Origin: Pedobacter schmidteae | GTDB taxonomy: Bacteria; Bacteroidota; Bacteroidia; Sphingobacteriales; Sphingobacteriaceae | Assembly: GCF_900564155.1 (NCBI RefSeq) | Contig: NZ_LS999839.1 | Location: 496,001-560,000 of the forward strand | Direction of reading: 5' to 3' | Length of the DNA: 64,000 nt | In this document: positions 9,319-17,947 of the stretch, in pieces | Position numbering within the stretch: the first letter of the stretch is position 1 | Layout of the letters: each line of letters opens with the position of its first letter | Notes under the pieces: generated by a model | What the model was told of the DNA's origin: nothing | Database searches by the model: none | Seen by the model: the letters and a program-made list of their open reading frames with translations, nothing else | Position numbers and translations under genes: made by a program

Positions 9319-10110
9319 ATGAACAATTTAAAATCACTAAGTCTGGCGATGGCCTGTGCCTGTTCGCTACTGTACAGCTGTACAAAAGAAAACAGTGCAG
9401 AAAGCCCTGAAACGATGAAAAAAACGTCGACACAAGCACAAACACCATCGGGCACTGTAGGCATCCTCTCTGTTCTTTTTAACGGCGATGCATCTAACGG
9501 CTCCTCAAATGTCTGGAAGGACATCAACATTGAAGGAACCGGAACCGTAACTACTGTAAATGATGAAACCAGTACCCTATGCTGGAAATTCCTGAAACCC
9601 TCCGGCAGTCACCGTACCGAAGGGCACGGAGCCAAAAACTATGAGGCACAGGACGGCGACGAGATTTATATTGGTTGGACCAGCAAAATCTATATGCCTA
9701 CGAGCCTAAAAACGGAAGCCATATTTCAATGGAAATCGTATCCTACAGCAGGCTCATTACAAAATCATCCATTAATGCTTCGCACCAAATCGGGGAATTT
9801 AGAGCTACAACACTTTGATGACAACCACGTAGCTACCGTCCCATGGTCAACAACACTTTCAACCAATACATGGCTTAAATTTGTCATCCGGATGAAGGTC
9901 TCCAGAAACCCTGCGGTTGGTTACATCGAATTCTGGTATAATGGTGTTAAACAAACGCTTAGCAATGGTAGTCAGCGTCTATATTGCAGAACATTGGACG
10001 TGGACTATTGCGATCCGAAATGGGGAATATATGGCGGTGATGAATCACAGGCAACACATTTTGTCAAGAAAATCAGAATTGCCAATACCTATGCAGATGC
10101 AGCACAATAA
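9319..10110 (+). CDS. Polysaccharide-lyase-like lipoprotein (heparinase I / glucuronan lyase fold)
   Basis: The protein has 263 residues with a lipoprotein signal ending SLLYSC, then TKEN, so it is probably an outer-membrane lipoprotein. After a Ser/Thr-rich linker the mature domain reads as a beta-jelly roll. Features shared with the PF14099 polysaccharide lyases (PL13/PL20 type) include IFQWKSYP, a strand SGNLELQHFDD, TWLKFVIRMKVS, GYIEFWYNG and the terminal KWGIYGG. These enzymes cleave uronate-containing polysaccharides by beta-elimination. The match is from motif reading only. The gene is monocistronic, framed by a terminator upstream and a palindromic terminator downstream. A non-catalytic carbohydrate-binding protein of the same fold remains possible. 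Confidence 0.62.
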   Translation: MNNLKSLSLAMACACSLLYSCTKENSAESPETMKKTSTQAQTPSGTVGILSVLFNGDASNGSSNVWKDINIEGTGTVTTVNDETSTLCWKFLKPSGSHRTEGHGAKNYEAQDGDEIYIGWTSKIYMPTSLKTEAIFQWKSYPTAGSLQNHPLMLRTKSGNLELQHFDDNHVATVPWSTTLSTNTWLKFVIRMKVSRNPAVGYIEFWYNGVKQTLSNGSQRLYCRTLDVDYCDPKWGIYGGDESQATHFVKKIRIANTYADAAQ

Positions 10111-10121
10111 ACAGATATTTA

Positions 10122-10163
10122 TAAACATACAAAAGACCGGAGCTCCGGTCTTTTGTATGTTTA
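10122..10163. terminator. Perfect 42-base palindrome, bidirectional terminator
   Basis: The sequence from 10122 to 10163 is a perfect palindrome centred on GAG|CTC. The strong core AAAAGACCGG / CCGGTCTTTT gives a U-tract on either strand. It lies between the convergent lyase-like gene and the SNF2 helicase gene, and so probably terminates both. Confidence 0.8.
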
Positions 10164-10207
10164 ATGGTTCCTATATATTCGACAATATCTGCGCTGCAAA
10201 AACCACC

Positions 10208-13200
10208 TTATTTAAACAAACCAAGCAATTCCTTTTTTGAAAGGTTCTTATAAATCGAGCTCTCGGTTTTAATCAGGTCATCTACCAGATCTTTCTTCGT
10301 TTCCTGCAGTTTCATGATCTTTTCTTCAATGGTATCCGGACAAATTAATCTTACCGCAACCACATTTTTCTCCTGCCCAATACGATAGGTACGATCAATA
10401 GCCTGGTTCTCAACTGCCGGGTTCCACCATGGATCTACAATATACACATAGTCGGCACGGGTCAAATTCAGTCCAACCCCTCCTGCTTTTAAGCTAATCA
10501 AAAACACGCGTACCTCGGGGTTATCCTGAAAAGAGGTTACCACAGCAGCCCTATTCCTGGTTTGCCCGGTCAGGTATTCATGAGCAATCCCCCGTTCTCT
10601 TAGTTCATTCCTGATCAGATCAAGCATGCCCACAAACTGCGAAAAAACAAGAATCTTATGGTTAGCCGATTTACTTTCTATCTGCTCCAGCAGCGTATCC
10701 ATTTTTGCAGAGGCATTGCCATAAAACTTATCGTCTTTCAACAATTCAGCAGAATTACAGATCTGCCGCAGCCGCGTCATTCCCTGCAAAATATACATAC
10801 TGCTTTCTTTCAGTTCATCTTCGGTTGTACCTTCAATATAATCTTTAATTTCCTGCACAGCGGCCTCATATACTTCTCTTTGCTCGGCGCCCATTTCACA
10901 ATAAATCAGCATCTCTGTTTTATCTGGCAGTTCTTTGGCCACTTGTTCTTTAGTCCGGCGCAAAATAAAAGGACTAATCCGCTGCTGTAGTTCTTTTGCC
11001 CTCCGGCTGTCTTTAAACTGATCTATCGGCACGGAATACAACTCTTTAAACTGTTGCTTGCTGCCCAGCAAACCCGGACAGGCAAAAGACAACTGACCAT
11101 ATAAATCAAAAGTATTGTTCTCAATAGGTGTACCAGTCAGGACAACTTTATTGCGCGACTGCAGCATCCTTACCGCCTTGTAACGCTGAGAATCGGGGTT
11201 CTTAATGTTCTGCGACTCATCCAGAAATACATAGTTAAAACGATAGGCTTTTAAAAACCGGATATCAGCCAGCAAAGTACCATATGAGGTAAGCACAATT
11301 TCGTACGCATCAAATTCGTGAATATCCTTTAGCCGGTCGGCACCATATACCGTACGTATTTTAATAGAAGGTGCAAACTTGGCTACCTCTGCCTGCCAGT
11401 TAAAAATCAGCGAAGCCGGAACCACAATCAGATTGGTATTGTGTACCGACTTTTCCCTTTGGGTAAGGATAAAGCTAATGATCTGTATGGTTTTACCGAG
11501 GCCCATGTCATCAGCCAGACAGGCTCCGAAATTAAAATCATCCAGAAAATTAAGCCAGTTTACACCATCCTGCTGATAGCCCCGTAGTTCTGCTTGCAAA
11601 GCATCCGGTATTTTTACCGGGGTAATCTGTTCCGGCCCCGATAGTTTGCGCCTGTATATGGCCAGCTGATCTTTTACCGCTTCATCCAATAAATGCGCGT
11701 CATACAGCTCGGCTATCATATTGTAATTGATCTTATCAGTGCGGATATGGTTTTCAGTCAATTCACCTGCATTAAAATAACTACTGAATTTCTCTATCCA
11801 TTCGTCGGGCAAAATACCCATCGTTCCGTCATCGAGTTTGATAAACTTACTTTTGTTACGAATAGACTTGTGCAGGTGTTTTAAGGAGATAGCCTCACCG
11901 TTGTATTCCACTTTTGCAACGGTTTCAAACCAGTCTATTCCGCTAATGACCTTGATGGATATATCAGCTTTATATTGGCTCAGATTATTATTATTCAATT
12001 TATTGAAGCCCATAATGGTAATACCTTTGTTGCGCCAGGCCTCAAAGGCATCCAGAAACCAGTCGATATCCAGAAAATACTTGCGGTGCATGTAAAAGCA
12101 GTCTAGACGGGTATGCTCGTCTTGTTGTTCCTCAAAAAAAGGATGTTGCCTAACAATATCAGAAATAAATTGCAATTCTTCCTCCTCGTTCCGCCTCAGC
12201 GTAAAAGTGTTACCATATTTGTCTTTGGCAATGATCTGCTTTTGCGAAAGCACAGGAATTTCGGTATTGCTGTATCGCATTACGGGTGTGATGAGGACAA
12301 AATCTTCCGATTCGGACAGGTAAATAATCTGCTCATTTTCCAGATCATAGCCTTTATCTTCAATCTGTTTTTTTGTTGCAGGCTTCAGATAAGCATAATT
12401 GATCTTTACCTTTTCCTCCAGCCTCGAAAGGATGTTTTCGTAAAAATCATCAAACCTGGTTTTATGGATCAGCATTTTATCGTAATGCTTTTTAAAGAAA
12501 TCGATCACCCTTAAAAAATCCGGATTGTCTATCAGGTAAAACCGCTTATCCAGCTGAATAAAATAATGGTGTTTAATATTCAGGTTTTCCATGGCTATAA
12601 ATTCACCTTCCAGCATCAATTTGCCCGACACCTCGTAAAATTCGCCCTTCTCATTTACCGACAATACCAGGTCAATAGGTAAAATCTTCAGCTTAATACG
12701 TTCAATAGAATTGGCTGTAATATTTGGTGAGATTTTGCTGTCGTGCATATACATATCCAAACCCAGCGGATTGTGGGCCAGGGCTTTCAAAGCACCCAGA
12801 TCGGAATCAGATGCTTCTGCATTATAGTTATTTTGAAATTTCAGCACCCCGTTCAGGAATCTCATTTCGCTCACATTTTCGGTAATCCAGAGCAAATCGG
12901 AAGGGTCAATTGCCTTTAGGGGATTCTTTACTTTACCGTCCTGGCTGGCTATACCTTCAAACAATGAAATGGTTAAATGACCGTAGTAGCGATGTTGTCC
13001 AAGCACCACAATCGTTTTAACGTCCTTTTTGATGAGCCCTCCAGCAGCAAGTAAGGAAAGATCTTTTTGAGGCAACAGCGATTCCTTAAGTTCCTGTTTT
13101 GTTTTTTTGCTCACGGGGAACAATTCCCTCACCTTCGGACTGATCTCAACCACGCCTTTTACATAACTGAGCTGAAAATGCGCATCCAATTCCTGCTCAT

Positions 13201-13600
13201 TTTCCAACCCGTAATCGGCTGCAAACTCTTTTATTTTTTTATACCTGAGCGGCTTATCAAAAAACAAGCGCAAAGGTTGCCGGTTCATAATGTTATACAA
13301 CAACTTTGCCTGATGTTCACATAGCCCTTTAATAGGCGATAGGCAGGTGCAGGACAACATCGCCCGGTCAGAAGTCTGTGTAACGGTTACCAACCGATGA
13401 TCGACACCAACAGCCGTGTCTATAAAAACAGCAAAATCTATGGTAATTTCTGCAGGTGAAAGCTCATAAAATCCCTTTGCTTCTGTATCCGTTCCAACCT
13501 TATTGTGCTTTAAAATATCTGATATGGTTAATGCCGAAACATTAAAATTCTCCAAAGTATAATCATGTGTAGGGCTATTGATCTCGTTCTCCACCTGCAA
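10208..13600 (-). CDS. SNF2-family helicase with SWIM zinc finger
   Basis: This is a 1130-residue protein. Near the N-terminus a SWIM zinc finger is visible: Cys84-x-Cys86, seven residues, Cys94-x-His96. A long middle region (about 150-650) corresponds to the bacterial SNF2-associated segment. The ATPase core follows: Walker A in DDMGLGKTIQ (near residue 700), Walker B as DESQ (near 795), GTPIENN as motif III, and a C-terminal helicase half with KAGGVGLNLTRADYV and ENQAIDRTYRIGQ (near 1040-1085). SNF2 proteins translocate on double-stranded DNA and remodel protein-DNA complexes. The bacterial role is mostly unknown. No restriction, nuclease or defence gene is adjacent, so it looks like a stand-alone copy and not part of a DISARM-type system. 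It is transcribed away from the divergent ebo operon. Confidence 0.95.
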   Translation of the reverse strand: MQVENEINSPTHDYTLENFNVSALTISDILKHNKVGTDTEAKGFYELSPAEITIDFAVFIDTAVGVDHRLVTVTQTSDRAMLSCTCLSPIKGLCEHQAKLLYNIMNRQPLRLFFDKPLRYKKIKEFAADYGLENEQELDAHFQLSYVKGVVEISPKVRELFPVSKKTKQELKESLLPQKDLSLLAAGGLIKKDVKTIVVLGQHRYYGHLTISLFEGIASQDGKVKNPLKAIDPSDLLWITENVSEMRFLNGVLKFQNNYNAEASDSDLGALKALAHNPLGLDMYMHDSKISPNITANSIERIKLKILPIDLVLSVNEKGEFYEVSGKLMLEGEFIAMENLNIKHHYFIQLDKRFYLIDNPDFLRVIDFFKKHYDKMLIHKTRFDDFYENILSRLEEKVKINYAYLKPATKKQIEDKGYDLENEQIIYLSESEDFVLITPVMRYSNTEIPVLSQKQIIAKDKYGNTFTLRRNEEEELQFISDIVRQHPFFEEQQDEHTRLDCFYMHRKYFLDIDWFLDAFEAWRNKGITIMGFNKLNNNNLSQYKADISIKVISGIDWFETVAKVEYNGEAISLKHLHKSIRNKSKFIKLDDGTMGILPDEWIEKFSSYFNAGELTENHIRTDKINYNMIAELYDAHLLDEAVKDQLAIYRRKLSGPEQITPVKIPDALQAELRGYQQDGVNWLNFLDDFNFGACLADDMGLGKTIQIISFILTQREKSVHNTNLIVVPASLIFNWQAEVAKFAPSIKIRTVYGADRLKDIHEFDAYEIVLTSYGTLLADIRFLKAYRFNYVFLDESQNIKNPDSQRYKAVRMLQSRNKVVLTGTPIENNTFDLYGQLSFACPGLLGSKQQFKELYSVPIDQFKDSRRAKELQQRISPFILRRTKEQVAKELPDKTEMLIYCEMGAEQREVYEAAVQEIKDYIEGTTEDELKESSMYILQGMTRLRQICNSAELLKDDKFYGNASAKMDTLLEQIESKSANHKILVFSQFVGMLDLIRNELRERGIAHEYLTGQTRNRAAVVTSFQDNPEVRVFLISLKAGGVGLNLTRADYVYIVDPWWNPAVENQAIDRTYRIGQEKNVVAVRLICPDTIEEKIMKLQETKKDLVDDLIKTESSIYKNLSKKELLGLFK

Positions 13601-13745
13601 TTTTTAATATCATCAATAAAAAATCTAAAATACGTTATGATCTTTCTAATTCGGACTAATATTCTGTTTATTTGTAATAGGAGAATTTTAAATTAATTTT
13701 AAAAGCCCTAATTTTAACAAACACACAAATATAACCTTCATTGAT

Positions 13746-14117
13746 ATGCTACTGAGTATTTTAAACTCCATTTTTTGCGTTGCTTTTATTTTATTTGCTT
13801 ACGTAAACCTAAACGATAGCGATTCGTGGCTTTGGGTGCCCATATATATGGTGGCCTCCATTTGTTGTGGATTTGCCATATTTAATTATTTATATCCCAC
13901 CATATATCTGGTTGCCATATCTTTCTATCTGATTTATGCTGTTGTTTTATTTTTTGCCAAAGACGGTGTCCGTGATTGGATTACGCGATATAAAAGTCCG
14001 AGTTTGGTAGAGAGTATGCAGGCCACCAAACCTTACATCGAAAAAACCAGAGAGTTTTTTGGTCTGCTCATTATTAGCGGGGCGCTTGCCATTAATTATT
14101 TTGTTGCTGTTAACTAG
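13746..14117 (+). CDS. Small TMEM220-like membrane protein, first gene of the ebo operon
   Basis: The protein has 123 residues and four predicted membrane helices (about 4-20, 30-50, 52-70 and 103-121). A conserved-looking AYVNLNDSDSWLW motif follows helix 1, as in TMEM220-family proteins. The linker between helices 3 and 4 is soluble and charged (KDGVRDWITRYKSPS). Its stop codon is only three bases before the eboA start, so the two genes are almost certainly cotranscribed and perhaps translationally coupled. The function is unknown. Its position suggests a membrane partner for the metabolite transport attributed to ebo genes, which is inference. It could instead be an unrelated gene that shares the promoter. 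Confidence 0.7.
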   Translation: MLLSILNSIFCVAFILFAYVNLNDSDSWLWVPIYMVASICCGFAIFNYLYPTIYLVAISFYLIYAVVLFFAKDGVRDWITRYKSPSLVESMQATKPYIEKTREFFGLLIISGALAINYFVAVN

Positions 14118-14120
14118 AAT

Positions 14121-14828
14121 GTGATGCTTTTGATCGACATACGAGATTTAAAAAAACTGGATGCCATTTTTTTACAGGTGCTGAAAAGAAACCTGAGCAC
14201 AGAGGCTATGGACTGGCTCCAGCATAAAATTGCGCTAATTGTTGCAGAAGACAAATCTGTTCAGTTGCACCTTTGTTTTTCGCATTTGCCACGCATCGCT
14301 TCCAAAAAGGAGATCACGGTACTAGCCAATGAAACACAGCAAATTGGACAACTTTTACCTGGTTATGCAATCGATAGCTGGACCTTGGATAAACTATCAA
14401 GGGTATGGTTGCTGATGCAATTGCCGGCCGACAACCGGGAAACTTACATTAAAAAGATCAATAGTCTCTTTGCTGCCGCCGAAATGAATGAACAGATAGC
14501 CCTGTATGCAGCATTACCCCTGTATCATTATCCGGAAGAATGGATTGGCAGATGTGAAGAAGGTATCAGAAGCAATATTGGAACCGTATTGGAAGCCATT
14601 ATGTACCATAACCCTTATCCGGCAGCTTTTCTTTCTCAACCTGCCTGGAACCAATTGGTATTGAAGGCCTTTTTTACAGAAAAGGACGTGAACCTGATTG
14701 TAGGACTTAAAGACCGGTTAAATGATGCTTTAATTGCTACACTGCAAGATTACATACAAGAGCGTTTGGCGGCCCACCGAACCGTAGCGCCCGAAATTTA
14801 TGACCTGACACAACAAATGAACCCATAA
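14121..14828 (+). CDS. eboA: EboA-domain protein
   Basis: This 235-residue soluble helical protein is recognised mainly by gene order as the first gene of the eboABCDEF set, and by internal phrases such as WLLMQLPADNRETYIKKINSLFAAAEMNEQIALYAALPLYHYPEEW. EboA proteins carry no known catalytic motif. The family occurs in cyanobacteria (near scytonemin genes), Bacteroidota, some pseudomonads and eustigmatophyte plastids. The start is probably GTG at 14121 or the ATG at 14124; both are very close to the preceding stop. EboA probably works with the membrane protein EboC, but its biochemical role is undefined. The assignment is secured by all five downstream ebo genes being present in order. Confidence 0.88.
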   Translation: MMLLIDIRDLKKLDAIFLQVLKRNLSTEAMDWLQHKIALIVAEDKSVQLHLCFSHLPRIASKKEITVLANETQQIGQLLPGYAIDSWTLDKLSRVWLLMQLPADNRETYIKKINSLFAAAEMNEQIALYAALPLYHYPEEWIGRCEEGIRSNIGTVLEAIMYHNPYPAAFLSQPAWNQLVLKAFFTEKDVNLIVGLKDRLNDALIATLQDYIQERLAAHRTVAPEIYDLTQQMNP

Positions 14829-14844
14829 ATAAAAACAATGAACG

Positions 14845-15831
14845 ATGTGCTGTAATGAAAATTTTGAAGAAAGAAATAAAGGCGAAAAAATAGTTACTAC
14901 GCTTGATCTGAACGATATCAGTGGGATGAAATTCTTCGATCCCCATGTACACATGACTTCCCGTACAACGGATGATTACCAGGCCATGGCCGATGCCGGC
15001 ATAGTAGCTTTGATAGAACCGGCCTTTTGGCTAGGACAACCGCGAACTGGGGTAGACAGCTTTACCGATTACTACAGCAGCCTCATTGGCTGGGAAAGGT
15101 TCCGGTCTTCGCAATTTGGGATTAAACACTATTGTACTATTGGCCTCAATTCTCGTGAAGCAAACAACGAAGCCCTTGCCGAGCAGGTGATGGAGATATT
15201 GCCACAGTTTATTTTTAAAGAAGGTGTGGTAGGCGTTGGCGAAATCGGCTTTGACGATCAGACCGCAGCGGAGGAGAAATATTACCGCTTACAGCTTGAC
15301 CTGGCTAAAGAGGCCAGCTTACCGGTACAAATTCACACCCCGCACCGCGATAAGAAAAAGGGGACACAACGCAGTATGGATATTGCTATTGAACAGGGAC
15401 TTGCCCCGCACATGGTGATTGTAGATCATAACAATGAAGAAACCGTAAAGGAAGTCCTTGACAGAGGTTTTTGGGCTGCTTTTACCATCTATCCTTTTAC
15501 AAAAATGGGCAATGAGCGGATGGTAGAAGTGGTTAAGCAATATGGTTCGGAAAGAATCATGATCAACTCTGCTGCCGATTGGGGCATCAGCGATCCGCTG
15601 GCCATCCCAAAAACGGCGGCATTAATGAAAAGATCGGGCATTAGTTTGGCCGACATTGAGTTGGTAACCTACCGCAATGCCATCACAGCATTTGCACAAA
15701 GCGGTCAAATAGATGAACAGGATTTCATTAAGGTAAAAGACATTGATCAAAGCCAAAAGTTTGCCAGCAACTCCATATTACGCGGTGGGCAACAGCCAAG
15801 AATAGATAAAAATTCTATCATTATATCCTGA
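14845..15831 (+). CDS. eboB: EboB, TatD-like metal-dependent hydrolase
   Basis: The 328-residue TIM-barrel amidohydrolase carries the TatD metal set. DPHVHM gives His34 and His36, GVGEIGFD gives Glu133, QIHTPH gives His164/167, VDHNNEE gives His195, and SAADWG gives Asp245. The first 27 residues look like an extension. A start at Met28 (14926), just before KFFDPHVH, would match the usual family length better, so the N-terminus is uncertain. In ebo clusters this protein is a predicted cytoplasmic hydrolase acting on the unknown metabolite. It lies 16 bases after eboA and 7 bases before eboC. The metal ligands appear complete, so catalytic activity is expected. Confidence 0.92.
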   Translation: MCCNENFEERNKGEKIVTTLDLNDISGMKFFDPHVHMTSRTTDDYQAMADAGIVALIEPAFWLGQPRTGVDSFTDYYSSLIGWERFRSSQFGIKHYCTIGLNSREANNEALAEQVMEILPQFIFKEGVVGVGEIGFDDQTAAEEKYYRLQLDLAKEASLPVQIHTPHRDKKKGTQRSMDIAIEQGLAPHMVIVDHNNEETVKEVLDRGFWAAFTIYPFTKMGNERMVEVVKQYGSERIMINSAADWGISDPLAIPKTAALMKRSGISLADIELVTYRNAITAFAQSGQIDEQDFIKVKDIDQSQKFASNSILRGGQQPRIDKNSIIIS

Positions 15832-15838
15832 TCCTGTT

Positions 15839-16750
15839 ATGAAGAAACTAATAGGCTATTTAAGATTAATGCGGCCGGCGAATGTGGTTACAGCCGTCGC
15901 CGATGTGCTTGCGGGAATAGCCATTGCAGGTTATTTTATTCCATTTGCTACGGGAAGTTTCGGCTGGGGCAACCCACAATTGCCTATGCTCCCTGTAATT
16001 TTGCTATGCCTTTCAACAATTGGACTTTACAGCGGCGGAATTATCATGAATGACGTATTTGATGCAGAACTGGATGCCAAAGAACGCCCCGAGCGACCTA
16101 TACCCAGCGGGCTGATATCAAAAAAGGCCGCCACCATATTTGGTGGTATCTTTTTCTTTATCGGCATTTTTTCTGCCGGACTTTATAACCCTGCATCACA
16201 ATACCTGGCCGCGGCCATTATGGTTTGCTGCCTCATATACGATAAATTTTTAAAACACCATGCTTTTTTCGGACCATTAAATATGGGCCTTTGCAGAGGC
16301 TTAAACCTATTACTAGGTGTCAGCATTATTCCTCAGGCCATTCAGCAATGGTGGTTCTTGGCCTTGGTTCCAATAATTTATATTGCTTCAATTACCATGA
16401 TCAGCCGAGGCGAGGTACATGGGGGCAGCAAAAAGATGCTTTATTTTGCCGCGCTTTTATATGCGATTGTCATTTCCTGCATCCTGTTTTTCGCCGCAAA
16501 GCAAGGTTACCTGCTGCCTACCCTTTTCATCGTATTTTGCTTTGCGCTGATGATATTTATTCCGCTGATTAATGCGATGCGAAACCCTGTAGGTAAAAAT
16601 ATAGGGAAAGCGGTAAAAGCAGGTGTTATAGCCTTAATACTAATGAATGCAGCCTGGGCAAGCGCCTTTGGCATCTGGAACGTGGCACTTTTTATCGTTA
16701 TTTTATTACCAGTTTCGTTACTGCTCGGTAAGGCCTTTGCCGTTACCTAG
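15839..16750 (+). CDS. eboC: EboC, UbiA-type prenyltransferase
   Basis: This integral membrane protein has 303 residues and about nine helices. The first Asp-rich motif of UbiA prenyltransferases is present as Asn71-Asp72-x-x-Asp75-x-x-x-Asp79, followed by ERPIPSG. The second is at Tyr134-Asp135-KFLKHH. These motifs bind the Mg-diphosphate of an isoprenoid donor. EboC is the only clearly membrane-embedded enzyme of the classical ebo set. It is thought either to prenylate the metabolite or to anchor its passage across the inner membrane. The acceptor is unknown in Bacteroidota. The gene is seven bases downstream of eboB and 17 upstream of eboD. Confidence 0.93.
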   Translation: MKKLIGYLRLMRPANVVTAVADVLAGIAIAGYFIPFATGSFGWGNPQLPMLPVILLCLSTIGLYSGGIIMNDVFDAELDAKERPERPIPSGLISKKAATIFGGIFFFIGIFSAGLYNPASQYLAAAIMVCCLIYDKFLKHHAFFGPLNMGLCRGLNLLLGVSIIPQAIQQWWFLALVPIIYIASITMISRGEVHGGSKKMLYFAALLYAIVISCILFFAAKQGYLLPTLFIVFCFALMIFIPLINAMRNPVGKNIGKAVKAGVIALILMNAAWASAFGIWNVALFIVILLPVSLLLGKAFAVT

Positions 16751-16767
16751 CCATCAAATTTTAGGAT

Positions 16768-17946
16768 ATGAATTATTTAGAACAGTCATTTAGTGTAAAA
16801 TTTGACTATAAAATATACTTTACCCAGTCCCTTTTTGGCCTGAACAACACCACACTGTCCGACTTTTTTAAGGAAAGAACAACAGTAGAGGGACAAAAAA
16901 TACTTTTTGTCATCGACGAAGGGGTAGCATCAACTCATCCTCAGCTTATCCAGGAGATCATGGCATGGTTTGGCCGTCATCACCCCTTGCAACTGATCAA
17001 CGATTTTATGATTGTACCAGGAGGCGAGGCGGCAAAAAACGATACCACTTTGTTTGATCAGCTGGTAGCAGCAGTAGATCAGCATGGGATAGACCGACAC
17101 TCTTACATTGCCGCTATTGGTGGCGGTGCCGTATTGGATTTGGTAGGCTATGCCGCGGCAGTATCACACCGAGGCATCAAACACATTCGCATTCCCACTA
17201 CCGTATTGTCGCAAAACGACTCCGGAATTGGCGTAAAAAACGGCATCAACTACAAAGGAAAGAAAAATTTCCTGGGCACTTTTGCCCCTCCTGTAGCCGT
17301 TTTTAATGACGAACAGTTTTTACAAACCTTAAGCGACCGAGATTACCGTTCGGGAATTTCTGAAGCCATCAAAGTGGCATTGATCAAAGATCGGGAATTC
17401 TTCAACTGGATTGCAGCACATACAGCAGCGCTTGCCAATAGAGAAGCAGATAGCATGGCCTACCTCATTAGGCATTGTGCAAAACTCCATTTAGATCATA
17501 TCGCAGGTGCCGACCCATTTGAAACAGGATCGGCCCGCCCCCTTGACTTTGGACATTGGAGTGCACACAAACAGGAGCAATTGAGTAATTTTACGGTGTT
17601 ACATGGCGAAGCAGTAGCCATGGGAATAGCGTTGGACAGCGCTTATTCTTTTTTAAGCGGCTTGCTAAGTGAGGATAAACTGCAGCAGATTCTGGAAGTA
17701 TTGCTACAACTTTCCTTTGACATTACAGATGCTACGATGCAAATCAACGATGCAGCATCTCCTATTTTAAAAGGACTGATCGAATTTCAGGAACATTTGG
17801 GTGGCAAACTGACCATCACTTTGCTGACCGACCTTGGTACCGGCAAAGAAGTACACGAAATGGATCATCAATTGCTGATCAGCGCCAGCCGTTATGTAGC
17901 GGATTTCGCCAAAAACAGCATTTCTTTAAACAGCAGTACTCACTAG
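16768..17946 (+). CDS. eboD: EboD, 3-dehydroquinate-synthase-like sugar phosphate cyclase
   Basis: This is a 392-residue member of the dehydroquinate synthase fold. NAD-binding elements are visible as PGGEAAKND (residues 84-92) and IGGGAVLDLVGYAA (117-130). The predicted zinc ligands are all present: Glu199 in SEAIK, His263 in DFGHW, and His279 in LHGEAVAMG, with the 16-residue spacing between the two histidines seen in AroB. The usual GHTFGHAIE motif of AroB is changed to GHWSAHKQE, so the natural substrate probably differs from DAHP. Related cyclases use sedoheptulose 7-phosphate or other sugars. EboD therefore likely makes or modifies a cyclitol-type part of the ebo metabolite, which is inference. 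It is followed by eboE after one base. Confidence 0.92.
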   Translation: MNYLEQSFSVKFDYKIYFTQSLFGLNNTTLSDFFKERTTVEGQKILFVIDEGVASTHPQLIQEIMAWFGRHHPLQLINDFMIVPGGEAAKNDTTLFDQLVAAVDQHGIDRHSYIAAIGGGAVLDLVGYAAAVSHRGIKHIRIPTTVLSQNDSGIGVKNGINYKGKKNFLGTFAPPVAVFNDEQFLQTLSDRDYRSGISEAIKVALIKDREFFNWIAAHTAALANREADSMAYLIRHCAKLHLDHIAGADPFETGSARPLDFGHWSAHKQEQLSNFTVLHGEAVAMGIALDSAYSFLSGLLSEDKLQQILEVLLQLSFDITDATMQINDAASPILKGLIEFQEHLGGKLTITLLTDLGTGKEVHEMDHQLLISASRYVADFAKNSISLNSSTH

Positions 17947-17947
17947 C

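Noticed and set aside
12113..12514. A 133-residue plus-strand frame in the SNF2 gene
   Set aside because: It is the shadow of a gene with intact helicase motifs.
10208..13600. A DISARM- or restriction-type defence system
   Set aside because: The SNF2 helicase is alone; the neighbours are a lyase-like lipoprotein and the ebo operon.
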